Assembly: GCF_015864945.1 (NCBI RefSeq)
Contig: NZ_JADYWF010000001.1
Span: forward strand, 1,984,378 to 2,048,377
DNA: 64,000 nucleotides
Origin: Salinibacterium sp. NG253
Lineage (GTDB): Bacteria > Actinomycetota > Actinomycetes > Actinomycetales > Microbacteriaceae
Reading direction: 5' to 3'
In this document: positions 45,177 to 53,549 of the stretch, in pieces
Layout of the letters: each line of letters opens with the position of its first letter
How positions within the stretch are numbered: position 1 is the stretch's first letter
Translations under genes and position numbers: made by a program
The notes under the pieces: model-generated
Told to the model about the DNA's origin: nothing
Databases searched by the model: none
The model's input: the letters and a program-made list of their open reading frames with translations, nothing else

Positions 45177-45199
45177 TGACAGCTACTAAAGTGAGCATC

Positions 45200-45562
45200 A
45201 TGGATGCCACCACGACGAGCCACCGCGACTGGCGGGGCGAGATGCTTGCCCACCTTCGCGCACTGATCGTTCAGGCTGAGCCTGCGATCGTGGAAGAGGT
45301 CAAGTGGCGAAAACCCACGAATCCGGATGGCGTCGCAGCCTGGAGCCTCGACGGACTGATCTGCACCGGCGAAACCTACAAAGACAAGGTCAAACTCACG
45401 TTCGCGCAGGGCGCTTCGCTCGACGACCCCACCGGTATCTTCAACAGCAGCCTTGACGCCAAGGTCAGGCGCGCGATCGATCTCCACCAGGGGGACGCGA
45501 TAAACCCTGATGCTTTTCAGGCGCTCATCCAGTGCGCGGTGGCGTTCAACGCCGCTCGCTAG
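45200..45562 (+). CDS. DUF1801 domain-containing protein
   Basis: A 120-residue protein of the DUF1801/YdhG-like fold, with ALIVQAEPAIVEEVKWRKP and a C-terminal DLHQGDAINPDAFQALI region. Function is unknown. ATG 45200 follows GTGAG; an upstream ATG at 45176 would overlap the operator-like site. It is divergent from dgoD. Confidence 0.8.
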   Translation: MDATTTSHRDWRGEMLAHLRALIVQAEPAIVEEVKWRKPTNPDGVAAWSLDGLICTGETYKDKVKLTFAQGASLDDPTGIFNSSLDAKVRRAIDLHQGDAINPDAFQALIQCAVAFNAAR

Positions 45563-45829
45563 CTTTCGCGCCAGCCGCCAGCCGCCAGCCGCCTGCGTCT
45601 GGTCGGGTCTGGGTTGCGCCCACGTTCGGTGCCACAAGCGGCATCACAACCGCGGCCAAACCGGCATCCGCACCGTTAAATATCGCCCCCTTTAGCGATC
45701 TCTAAAGTGTTGCCCGAACTGTGCTTTTCTGAACGCGCGTGCCGAGCATCCGTCTGGGAGAATGGATGCGGGACCAGCCGTGCCACAAGCGCGCCCGCGG
45801 ACCAAGACAGTGCAGTCGGAAGGAACCTG

Positions 45830-47284
45830 ATGCAACGCGAACACAGCGACGAATTTGACCGGTGGAATGCCCGCCAAGAACTGGCCGAGGCAATGATCCC
45901 CCTTATCGGCGGGCTGTATCGCAACCACGGTGTCGTGACCTCGATTCACGGCCGCCGCCTCATCAATCAGTCACCTGTCGAGGTGCTTAAGGCCCACCGT
46001 TTTGCGCGTCAGCTCAACGAGAGCGAACTGCCGATCGAAGAGACCATGCCGATCATGGTGGCGCTCTCGGCGATGCCACTGAATTCGGCATCCATTGATT
46101 TGGCGAAGCTCGTGAACCGTTTTCGCGAAGTCGGCGGGGAGCTCAGCGACTTCTTGGCGGCTGAACTTGAGCCGGTGCTCAAGAATGGCAGCGAAACGAA
46201 ACCAGCGGGAGCGGATGTTGTGCTCTACGGTTTCGGACGTATCGGTCGACTGTTGGCCCGCATTCTTATCGCGCACGCCGGCAACGGCGAGGGACTCCGT
46301 CTGCGCGCCATCGTTGTGCGCAAGGGGTCAGACAATGACCTCGTGAAGCGTGCCAGCCTGCTGCGTCGCGACAGTGTTCATGGTCCGTTCGAGGGAACGA
46401 TCTCGGTCGACACCGAAGCCAACACGATTCTGGCCAACGGCACCCTCATCCAGGTGATCTACTCGAACGACCCGGCCACGATCGACTACACCGAGTACGG
46501 AATTTCGGATGCCATCGTCGTCGACAACACCGGCCGCTGGCGTGACGAAGAGGGCCTCGGTCAGCACCTCAAATCAACGGGTGTGAAGCGTGTACTGCTC
46601 ACCGCTCCCGGCAAGGGCGACATCAAGAACATCGTGTTTGGGCTCAACCACGACACAATCTCAGACACCGACACGATCCTCTCGGCCGCGTCGTGCACGA
46701 CCAACGCGATCTCGCCAGTACTGAAAGCGATCAGTGACCAGTACGGCATCGAGCACGGGCATGTTGAGACGGTGCACTCGTACACGAATGACCAAAACCT
46801 GACCGACAACTTCCACTCGGGAGATCGTCGCGGACGTTCGGCGCCGATGAATATGGTCATCACTGAGACGGGGGCTGCGAAAGCAGTCGCAAAGGCAGTT
46901 CCCGAGTTGGCGGGATTGCTTACCGGCAGCGCGATCCGGGTTCCGACTCCGAATGTGTCGATGGCGATTCTGAACCTCAACCTCGCGACCGAAACCACGC
47001 GCGACGAAGTGAACCGGTACTTGCGCGACCTCTCGCTCGACTCGACTCTGCAGCAACAGATCGACTTTATCGATTCGCCCGAGGTCGTCTCGAGCGACTT
47101 CACGGGCTCGCACCGCGCGGGCATCGTGGACGGCCTTGCGACCATCAGCACCGGCAAGCATCTCGTGTTGTACGTCTGGTACGACAACGAGTTTGGCTAC
47201 ACCAGCCAGGTGGTGCGCGTGATTGAACATATGGGGCAAACGCACCCGCAAGTTATTCCCGAACGCGCCGTAGTTGGAGCATAA
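45830..47284 (+). CDS. Glyceraldehyde-3-phosphate dehydrogenase, long form (GapB-like)
   Basis: A 484-residue GAPDH. About 130 residues of extra helical N-terminal sequence precede the Rossmann domain, which begins VVLYGFGRIGRLLARIL. The catalytic cysteine is in SAASCTTNAISPV and the C-terminal signature is WYDNEFGYTSQVVRVIEHM. Long GAPDHs of this size are known from Corynebacterium (GapB), where they serve gluconeogenesis. ATG 45830 follows GGAAGGA; the frame start at 45707 is unsupported. Confidence 0.9.
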   Translation: MQREHSDEFDRWNARQELAEAMIPLIGGLYRNHGVVTSIHGRRLINQSPVEVLKAHRFARQLNESELPIEETMPIMVALSAMPLNSASIDLAKLVNRFREVGGELSDFLAAELEPVLKNGSETKPAGADVVLYGFGRIGRLLARILIAHAGNGEGLRLRAIVVRKGSDNDLVKRASLLRRDSVHGPFEGTISVDTEANTILANGTLIQVIYSNDPATIDYTEYGISDAIVVDNTGRWRDEEGLGQHLKSTGVKRVLLTAPGKGDIKNIVFGLNHDTISDTDTILSAASCTTNAISPVLKAISDQYGIEHGHVETVHSYTNDQNLTDNFHSGDRRGRSAPMNMVITETGAAKAVAKAVPELAGLLTGSAIRVPTPNVSMAILNLNLATETTRDEVNRYLRDLSLDSTLQQQIDFIDSPEVVSSDFTGSHRAGIVDGLATISTGKHLVLYVWYDNEFGYTSQVVRVIEHMGQTHPQVIPERAVVGA

Positions 47285-47302
47285 TTTTCCGAACTGTGAT
47301 CG

Positions 47303-47336
47303 TGTTACGCGCGCGCTTCACGCTGTGAGCGTAACA
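47303..47336. promoter_or_regulatory. Inverted repeat between the GAPDH and dioxygenase genes
   Basis: Arms TGTTACGC (47303-47310) and GCGTAACA (47329-47336) are perfect inverted copies 18 bases apart. It lies 19 bases after the GAPDH stop and 39 before the next start. It could be an operator for the dioxygenase gene or a weak terminator. Confidence 0.45.
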
Positions 47337-47374
47337 AAGGAAAACTCTCAGACTTGGCGTGTGAACATCGTTAA

Positions 47375-48403
47375 ATGAACGATTCCGCGCTCCCAGTAAT
47401 TGATCTCTCGCTACTCGATGGCGGCCCAGAAGCGGCTGCCAAGTTCCGGGATGATTTGCTGTGTGCCACCCACGATGTTGGGTTCTTTTACCTTGTCGGG
47501 CACGGTGTCGACGAAAAGTTGATGGATGACCTTCTTGCGGCATCCCGCGAGTTCTTTGCTCTACCCGCCGAGCAGAAGCTGGCTGTTGAAAACGTTAAGA
47601 GCCCACAGTTCCGTGGCTACACGCGTGTCGGTGGCGAGCTGACCGAGGGCAAGACCGACTGGCGTGAGCAAATCGATGTTGGCCCCGAGCGCGACGTCGT
47701 CGACAACGCTGCTGGGCTTGCCGACTACTGGCGTCTTGAAGGGCCGAACCTGTGGCCGGATGCCGTGCCGCAGCTTCGTGAGCTGGTCAACGAGTGGAAC
47801 GACAAGCTCAGCGCCGTGTCGCTGCGCCTTCTGCGCGCGTGGGCTCACGCCCTCGGCGCCCCGGAGGACGTGTTCGACAATGCATTTGCCGACAAGCCTT
47901 TCCCGCAGTTGAAGATCGTGCGGTACCCCGGCGAGTCCAACCCGGAGCCCAAGCAGGGTGTTGGTGCTCACCGTGACGGTGGCGTGCTGACGCTGCTGAT
48001 GGTGGAGCCTGGCAAGGGCGGCTTGCAGGTCGACTTTCAGGGCGAGTGGGTTGATGTTCCGCCGAAGCCCGGTGCGTTCGTCGTCAACATTGGCGAGATG
48101 CTCGAGCTCGCTACCGAGGGATACCTCAAGGCGACGCTGCATCGCGTGATCTCGCCGCTCATTGGCGATGACCGCATCTCGATTCCGTTCTTCTTCAATC
48201 CGGCCCTCGACACTGTGATTCCCCAGCTGCAGTTGCCGCCGGAGCTCGCGGCCCAGGCCCGCGGACTGTCGCTTGACCCCACGAACAGCCCGATCCTCGA
48301 AACGTATGGAGACAATGCGCTTCGCTACCGAATGCGGGCGCACCCCAACGTTGCCCAGATCCATCACGACGATCTGATTCAGGGCCCGCGGGGTGCGATC
48401 TAA
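47375..48403 (+). CDS. Isopenicillin N synthase family 2-oxoglutarate/Fe(II) dioxygenase
   Basis: A 342-residue iron oxygenase of the IPNS family. The N-terminal DIOX_N domain (LPVIDLSLLDGG, GFFYLVGHGV) is followed by the double-stranded beta-helix core. Iron ligands are in GAHRDGGVLTLL (His-x-Asp) and TLHRVISP (distal His), and the 2-oxoglutarate-binding arginine is in RISIPFFFNP. Substrate is unknown. A good terminator follows. Confidence 0.9.
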   Translation: MNDSALPVIDLSLLDGGPEAAAKFRDDLLCATHDVGFFYLVGHGVDEKLMDDLLAASREFFALPAEQKLAVENVKSPQFRGYTRVGGELTEGKTDWREQIDVGPERDVVDNAAGLADYWRLEGPNLWPDAVPQLRELVNEWNDKLSAVSLRLLRAWAHALGAPEDVFDNAFADKPFPQLKIVRYPGESNPEPKQGVGAHRDGGVLTLLMVEPGKGGLQVDFQGEWVDVPPKPGAFVVNIGEMLELATEGYLKATLHRVISPLIGDDRISIPFFFNPALDTVIPQLQLPPELAAQARGLSLDPTNSPILETYGDNALRYRMRAHPNVAQIHHDDLIQGPRGAI

Positions 48404-48424
48404 ACCTGCTTACTGACGTAACTC

Positions 48425-48458
48425 AAGTGCGGTCTGCCCCTCGGGGTGGGCCGCACTT
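48425..48458 (+). terminator. Terminator after the dioxygenase gene
   Basis: Arms AAGTGCGG (48425-48432) and CCGCACTT (48451-48458) enclose CCCC and GGGG stretches that extend the stem, and T residues follow. It is about 20 bases after the stop codon. Confidence 0.75.
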
Positions 48459-48497
48459 TGTCGTCGGGGCCGGCGCTGTTTCTGGATCGCCATCGTT

Positions 48498-48576
48498 GGA
48501 AACTCAGGAGATGTGGCTTTGCGGGGTTCCCCACGTGCTGATGCGGCGATCGCGCGCTCAAATGTCCTGAGTTTCC
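48498..48576. repeat. Long-arm inverted repeat in the 285-base gap before the Gfo/Idh operon
   Basis: Perfect 12-base arms GGAAACTCAGGA (48498-48509) and TCCTGAGTTTCC (48565-48576) are separated by 55 bases that include a GGGGTTCCCC hairpin. No open frame uses it. It could be a folded leader RNA, a small non-autonomous element or a regulator site. Nothing else was seen in the gap besides the terminator before it and the AT-rich site after it. Confidence 0.5.
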
Positions 48577-48634
48577 ACTCTTTGGGCGGCGATGTTCGAC
48601 AGCCGCAAGCCCGCCGCATTGCCGCCTCCGAGTG

Positions 48635-48654
48635 TTTGATATATCGTTTGATCA
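48635..48654 (+). promoter_or_regulatory. AT-rich operator/promoter candidate before the Gfo/Idh operon
   Basis: The 20 bases from 48635 contain the perfect palindrome GATATATC (48638-48645) and a second TTTGATCA half, an abrupt AT-rich patch 35 bases before the GTG start. It looks like a GntR-type operator or the -10 region of the operon promoter. Confidence 0.45.
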
Positions 48655-48688
48655 CGAGTTTGACCGCCTACGAGAGCCGGAGCAACCT

Positions 48689-49795
48689 GTGTCGCAGTTC
48701 CCCGAACGTCAGCCAGCCGAGGCGTACACGGTCGTGATGCCCGATCATCCACGCCCGATCGTCATGATTGGCGCCGGCGGTATCGTCAAAGATGCGCACC
48801 TCCCGGCCTACCGCAAGGCGGGGTTCGAGGTGTGGGGGATTGTGAACCGCACGGCGGCCAAGGCGCAGGCTCTGGCTGAAGAGTTCGGCATCCCGAACGT
48901 GTTTACGTCGCTCTCGGATGCCGTAGCGGCGGCCCCGAAAGACGCCGTCTACGACCTCGCACTCATGCCCGAGCAATACCCGACGGTGCTCGACCAACTT
49001 CCCGATGGCGCGGCCGTGCTCATCCAGAAGCCGTTCGGTCAGAACCTGGCCGAGGCGCGTGTGCTCCTTGAGATCTGTCACCGCAAGAATCTTGTTGCTG
49101 CCGTGAACACGCAGTTGCGGTTCGCGCCATACGTCGCGGAGGCTCGCAAGCTCATCGCCGAGGGTGGGATCGGTGAGCTCTATGACATGGAGATCCGCGT
49201 CGCTACCGAGACGCCCTGGGAGATCTTTCCCCATGTGCTCGGCATCGAACGCCTCGAGCTCAACATGCACAGCGTGCACTACATGGACCTCGTGCGTTCA
49301 TTCTTGGGCGACCCGGATGGGGTGAGCGCGGTCACGGTGCGGCACCCTGCCAAGCCTCAAGTGTCGAACACTCGCTCGACGATCATCATGCGTTATCGGG
49401 ATCGCCCGCTGCGGGTCACGATCAGCACGAACCACGATCACGGATTCGGCGGCAAGTTCGAAGAGAGTTTCATCAAGTGGGAGGGTACCAAGGGGGCCAT
49501 TCGCGCTCAGATGGGTCTCATGCTCGACTATCCGCGGGGTGGCCCGGATGCTCTCGAGATTGCGTACACGGACAAGCCCGAGCTCGGCTGGCAGTCGGTA
49601 CCTTTCGAGGGCAGCTGGTTCCCGGATGCTTTCATCGGCTCCATGAGCGCCCTCCAACGCTACGTCGAGGGCTCGATTTCTGAACTTCCCACCTCGGTAG
49701 AAGACGTCATACGTACTATGGCTGTTGTTGAAGCCGGATACGATTCACAAGAACGCGAAGGTATCGCGTTGGCAACTAAGGAGAACACTCAGTGA
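48689..49795 (+). CDS. Gfo/Idh/MocA family oxidoreductase
   Basis: A 368-residue NAD(P)-dependent sugar or cyclitol dehydrogenase. The Rossmann motif IGAGGIVKDAHLPAYRKAG is near residue 30, the conserved EKP equivalent reads QKPFG, and the catalytic histidine region is NMHSVHYMDL. GTG 48689 has GGAG about seven bases upstream; longer starts would read through the AT-rich control site. It overlaps the next gene (GTGA), so it should act in the same pathway, perhaps as the first sugar oxidation. Confidence 0.87.
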   Translation: MSQFPERQPAEAYTVVMPDHPRPIVMIGAGGIVKDAHLPAYRKAGFEVWGIVNRTAAKAQALAEEFGIPNVFTSLSDAVAAAPKDAVYDLALMPEQYPTVLDQLPDGAAVLIQKPFGQNLAEARVLLEICHRKNLVAAVNTQLRFAPYVAEARKLIAEGGIGELYDMEIRVATETPWEIFPHVLGIERLELNMHSVHYMDLVRSFLGDPDGVSAVTVRHPAKPQVSNTRSTIIMRYRDRPLRVTISTNHDHGFGGKFEESFIKWEGTKGAIRAQMGLMLDYPRGGPDALEIAYTDKPELGWQSVPFEGSWFPDAFIGSMSALQRYVEGSISELPTSVEDVIRTMAVVEAGYDSQEREGIALATKENTQ

Positions 49796-50640
49796 GATTT
49801 GCGCGACTCGGGCCGGTTGGCTCAGAAATTCCTGTCGTCCTGCACGACGGAGCGGCGTTCGACCTGCGCCCCATCGCGGCAGACATCAACGGTGCTTTCT
49901 TCGAGTCCGGCGGAGTTGACTCTGCTCGAGCGGCAATCGCCGCTGGCACGCTCCCCGCCGTCGAGACCGAGGGCGTTCGCGTCGGTGCGGCGATCGCCCA
50001 GCCCGGCAAGATCGTGTGTGTCGGCCTCAACTACAGCGACCACGCTGAAGAGACCGGTGCGACGCTGCCCGACGAGCCCGTCATCTTCATGAAGGACCCC
50101 AGCACGATGGTCGGCGCCTTCGACAACGTGCTCATCCCGCGCACGAGCGTCAAAACCGACTGGGAGGTCGAGCTCGGTGTCGTTATCGGCGCGACTGCTC
50201 GCTACCTTGATTCCCCGAATGACGCGGCCGCCGTCATTGCCGGTTACGCCGTCTCGCACGACGTTTCCGAGCGCGCTTTCCAACTCGAACGTGGCGGAAC
50301 CTGGGACAAGGGCAAGAGCTGCGAGACCTTCAATCCGTTCGGGCCTGAGCTGGTGACCGCCGACGAGGTGTCCGACCCTCAAGCCTTGGGCTTGCGGCTG
50401 TGGGTGAATGGTGTCGAACGCCAGAATGGCACGACCGCGAATATGGCGTTCGGTGTCCACTGCGTCGTCTGGTACCTCAGCCAGTTCATGGTGCTTCGCC
50501 CCGGCGATGTCATCAACACGGGAACGCCCGCCGGCGTGGCCATGGGTATTGAAGGCCAGCCCTATTTGCGCGCTGGCGATGTTGTTGAGCTCGAGATCGA
50601 CGGTCTCGGTCGTGCACGCCAAGAGATGGTGCAGGCATGA
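49792..50640 (+). CDS. Fumarylacetoacetate hydrolase family protein
   Basis: A 282-residue FAH-fold hydrolase. The signature GLNYSDHAEETG is followed by EPVIFMKDPSTMVG, metal-binding acids in WEVELGVVIG and SHDVSERAFQ, and INTGTPAGVAMG near the end. It is close to the ureidoglycolate lyase-like/2,4-diketo-3-deoxy-sugar-acid hydrolase group that cleaves C-C bonds of diketo acids. It sits between a Gfo/Idh and an SDR enzyme with overlapping codons on both sides. Confidence 0.9.
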   Translation: MRFARLGPVGSEIPVVLHDGAAFDLRPIAADINGAFFESGGVDSARAAIAAGTLPAVETEGVRVGAAIAQPGKIVCVGLNYSDHAEETGATLPDEPVIFMKDPSTMVGAFDNVLIPRTSVKTDWEVELGVVIGATARYLDSPNDAAAVIAGYAVSHDVSERAFQLERGGTWDKGKSCETFNPFGPELVTADEVSDPQALGLRLWVNGVERQNGTTANMAFGVHCVVWYLSQFMVLRPGDVINTGTPAGVAMGIEGQPYLRAGDVVELEIDGLGRARQEMVQA

Positions 50641-51386
50641 GCGCCGAATTCGACGGTCTCGTCGCCGTAGTCACCGGGGGAGCATCCGGCATCGGTTTAG
50701 CTTCAGCACTCGCTCTCGCCGAGCGTGGTGCGACTGTTGCCGTGCTCGACCTGAACCCCGAGGGGTTGGATGCTCGCCTGCACGGTTTCGCAGCAGACGT
50801 GTCTGATCGTGCCTCCGTGGTCGCTGCTGTCAAAGCGGCGGCCGAGAAGTTGGGCGGCATCGACATCGTCGTGAACAACGCCGGCATCAGCGCGGTCGGC
50901 ACCGTCGAAGACAACGACGACGCCGATTGGGCGCGAGTGCTCAACATCAACGTCACCGGAATGGCCAGAGTGTCGGCCGCAGCGCTGCCGTGGTTGCGCA
51001 AGTCGCAGCACGCCGCCATCGTCAACCTCTGCTCGATCGCCGCCCTCAACGGCCTCCCGCAGCGCGCTCTCTACAGCGCATCCAAGGGTGCCGTTCTTGC
51101 GCTCACCTACGCGATGGCTACCGACCATGTGGCGGATGGGGTGCGCGTCAACGCGGTCAGCCCCGGCACCGTCTCCACCCCCTTTGTGGAACGGATGCTG
51201 CAGGGCTTCGACGATCCCGTCGCTGAACGCGCCGCACTGGATGCCCGCCAGGCCACCGGACGCATGGTCACCCCCGAAGAAGTCGCCGGTGCCGTCGCGT
51301 ATTTGGCGAGCCCGCTCTCCGGCTCAACGACGGGCACCGCGCTCGAAGTTGATGGTGGAGTAACGCACCTTCGCGTCAGAAAGTAG
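50637..51386 (+). CDS. SDR family oxidoreductase (sugar-acid dehydrogenase-like)
   Basis: A 249-residue short-chain dehydrogenase with TGGASGIGLASAL, NNAG, catalytic LCSIAALNGLP (Ser) and YSASKGA (Tyr, Lys), and a C-terminal GTALEVDGG. It resembles 2-keto-3-deoxy-L-fuconate dehydrogenases, which make the diketo acid that the FAH enzyme would cleave. The ATG overlaps the FAH stop (ATGA). The pathway role is inferred from the pairing. Confidence 0.9.
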   Translation: MSAEFDGLVAVVTGGASGIGLASALALAERGATVAVLDLNPEGLDARLHGFAADVSDRASVVAAVKAAAEKLGGIDIVVNNAGISAVGTVEDNDDADWARVLNINVTGMARVSAAALPWLRKSQHAAIVNLCSIAALNGLPQRALYSASKGAVLALTYAMATDHVADGVRVNAVSPGTVSTPFVERMLQGFDDPVAERAALDARQATGRMVTPEEVAGAVAYLASPLSGSTTGTALEVDGGVTHLRVRK

Positions 51387-51472
51387 GCGCTCGCGGCATC
51401 CGACTGTCAAAAGTGGCAGTGGGAGGCCAAAACCGCTGGTATAGTTTTCTGGTTGGCGAAAGTCAATGAGAT

Positions 51473-51548
51473 GCGCCCGTAGCTCAGCGGATAGAGCAAT
51501 TGACTACGGATCAATAGGCCGGGGGTTCAAATCCCTCCGGGCGCACCA
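51473..51548 (+). tRNA. tRNA-Arg(ACG), island attachment gene
   Basis: A 76-base tRNA. The acceptor GCGCCCG (51473-51479) pairs with CGGGCGC (51538-51544). The anticodon stem-loop is ATTGA-CTACGGA-TCAAT with anticodon ACG, the T loop is GGGTTCAAATCCC, and CCA is encoded. A TATAGT box lies at 51440-51445. Its last 45 bases recur at 56481 and 63749, so it is the integration target for the islands that follow. It remains intact. Confidence 0.97.
51504..51548 (+). repeat. Attachment-site core, copy 1 (attL, within tRNA-Arg)
   Basis: The 45 bases from the anticodon loop to the encoded CCA are identical in copies 2 and 3. As is usual for tyrosine integrases, the core covers the 3' half of the tRNA, so the gene is rebuilt after insertion. 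Confidence 0.9.
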
Positions 51549-52169
51549 AATAAAACAGGTCTGATCAGCACTTTCTTGTGGAGTGCGGTCGGGCCTGTTG
51601 TGGTTTCTGCCCACATCCTGCCCACACTTGAAAACAACGGGGCGTACTTTCGGGGCAAAAATCGACCTGTCCGACTCGGCGGAACCCAGTGTTTATCTGG
51701 GTTTTGGTCCAGCGGGCGGAGTTGACCAATTGACCTCTGAACAATCGCCTGAGTAGACGGTGATTGCGCCTAGCGGCGCGTAACCGAACTAGGGGCAGGT
51801 CAGGGAGTAACCGAAACACTCAGGAGACCCTTCTGCCTCGGAAACTGCCAGAGCAGTGGAGCAAAGACACTTAGCGGAAAGACCTGTTTCCAAGACAGAT
51901 CGAGCCCCGGAAATCTGCCACTTCCTACCGAGGCTCGGAAGATGTTCCGCGTGTCTCGAAAGCTTTAGCTTTCTGAGACACCCACCTCGAACGTTTGACG
52001 CACCTTCATCTGGCTTAATCTCGGGTGAGTCATACGGGCACCACACGCCCGCGCTCTTGACGGCCCCATGTGATAGCTCGGGAACGTCCGCTGCTCGTCC
52101 CGGTTGTGGGAGGGCGAATGAAGGTGGGGGGCAATTGCCCGGCAATCCGAGAGCGGCTAGGCTGGGATC
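51549..52169. other. Gene-free left end of island 1 with two hairpins
   Basis: No convincing coding frame. A hairpin with arms AACCCAG (51683-51689) and CTGGGTT (51697-51703) plus T residues resembles a terminator. A longer one spans 51951-51981 (arms GTGTCTC..AAGCT and AGCTTT..GAGACAC). The stretch TGCCCACATCC then TGCCCACACTTG at 51608-51630 resembles the sequence found at the outer ends of the two right-hand repeats (56355 and 63623) and may be arm-type recombinase sites. Confidence 0.5.
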
Positions 52170-52565
52170 ATGACAGAGTTTTCGGCTCTCACGGTTTTCG
52201 CAGGTCTCCCAGTTCGGGATCTGACGCTTGCGATCGAGTGGTACGAGCGGGTGTTGGGTCGTGCCCCTGACGCGCGACCCGCTCCCCAGATCGCCGACTA
52301 CTACCTAACCGTTGATCGGGTGCCTGAGCATGGCACGCTTCAACTTCGGGAGGATGCCGACCGTGCCGGGGGTGGGATGACGACGATCAACGTGGAAGAC
52401 ATCACAGTGATCGCCCAGTCCCTTGCGAATCTGCAGGTGGCATTCGACACGCAAGAGTTCCCGATCGACGCCGTGACGGTTAGCTCCGTCACCGTGGGCA
52501 CATTCGAAGACCCAGACGGCAACGCTGTCACCATCGTTCAACCTCACCTCCGGTCCACGGACTAG
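52170..52565 (+). CDS. VOC family (glyoxalase/bleomycin-resistance fold) protein
   Basis: A 131-residue vicinal-oxygen-chelate fold protein. It starts FAGLPVRDLTLAIEWYERVLG and ends with the family hallmark FEDPDGNAVTIVQP. Members bind metals and act as dioxygenases, isomerases or resistance proteins; this one cannot be assigned. A small hairpin (TTCCGT/ACGGAA, 52583-52600) after the stop may terminate it. Confidence 0.85.
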   Translation: MTEFSALTVFAGLPVRDLTLAIEWYERVLGRAPDARPAPQIADYYLTVDRVPEHGTLQLREDADRAGGGMTTINVEDITVIAQSLANLQVAFDTQEFPIDAVTVSSVTVGTFEDPDGNAVTIVQPHLRSTD

Positions 52566-52663
52566 AGGCGTAAGTAAGGTCTTTCCGTTGCCCGACGGAA
52601 GCGGATCCTGCACAGACAACGTCGATTTGCCCCGCAGCAGGTTACCCTTGCGGGGTAGCGATA

Positions 52664-52704
52664 CCGCCACATAGCGATCACAGAACGCCGCCACAAAGCG
52701 ATCA
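52664..52704 (+). repeat. Direct repeat pair, 17 bases, one mismatch
   Basis: CCGCCACATAGCGATCA at 52664-52680 recurs as CCGCCACAAAGCGATCA at 52688-52704, start to start 24 bases. It could be a remnant of an insertion sequence end or a regulator site. Confidence 0.6.
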
Positions 52705-53440
52705 ATTTTACACTTCTGCCCTCGGTGTTTGGTTGCTGCGACGGGACGCTGCCAGGCAGTGCGGGCCGTCCTGTACCGGGTCGGGCGCGTCCGGGGTCGG
52801 CCTGCGCGGCCTACGCGCCATGAGTCGCCAACTACTACCCGAGATCGCCTTCGCGATCGATATTGCGATTCCGGGTCGGCCGTGTGGCGGCCCAGACCGG
52901 GCTCGGTGCTCTTCGAGTGCTTGATCAACCACATCCGGCCGAGTCTGGCTGCTTCGGTTTCGCGTGCACGCGGGGCCGCGGAGCTGAGATCAATGGACGT
53001 TACAGCGCACCTCGGCGCATCGATCCAGGTCGATCTGCCCGCGGTTCGACGGCGGTCAAGCGGCGCACGCGGCCCCGGCGGACATCGACCGCGTCGATGT
53101 CGCGCAATCGTCCGTCGCTCATGAATGCTCCGTCGAAAAGGAGCGCGATTTGCATCGAAACCGCTCCGAGCCCGGCATGTCCCCAAGGAGGCGGGCTTCG
53201 TAATTGTTCGAGTCGCAACTGCATCGCGACGGCTCCGGGACATCGCGATGGCGACAGCGCCTTCCATACCGTAGCGACCTCAGGAGCCTCACTCTCGTCC
53301 GAAGGTGTGGTCGCCGCATCGGCCGGCATCATCGCATTGCTCGATGCACTCACTGAGGTCAAATGTAGGACGCAGGCGCCCAAGGCAGGATGAGTCCAGA
53401 ACCGGTTGGTCCTCGTGCAGGCATCCTCTCAAAAAGGGCA

Positions 53441-53472
53441 GCCGGCCTACTGCACCGCCGGCCTACTGCACC
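53441..53472 (+). repeat. Perfect tandem 16-base duplication
   Basis: GCCGGCCTACTGCACC at 53441-53456 is repeated immediately at 53457-53472. It lies in non-coding island DNA and looks like a recent slippage duplication. Confidence 0.75.
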
Positions 53473-53549
53473 ACCGGTCGACCAGCTCGCCGCACAACTC
53501 GTGGCGGGGAACTACATGGCCATTCCGGATAAAACTCGGACGCAAGGAG

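Larger units (their letters stand above)
52566..53549. other. About 1 kb without a convincing gene; repeats and a possible regulator remnant
   Basis: It holds a hairpin CCCCGCA/TGCGGGG (52630-52655), a 17-base direct repeat at 52664-52680 and 52688-52704 with one mismatch, and a perfect tandem 16-base duplication at 53441-53472. On the minus strand, 53000-53383 reads SMQIALLFDGAFMSDGR, which resembles a TetR C-terminal helix, but no helix-turn-helix or full frame is present. I see no functional gene. Confidence 0.5.

Noticed and set aside
52305-53267. 320-codon minus-strand frame in island 1
   Set aside because: It runs through the VOC gene and low-complexity Arg-rich sequence; no start signal or domain. 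Only a weak TetR-like segment in another frame was noted.
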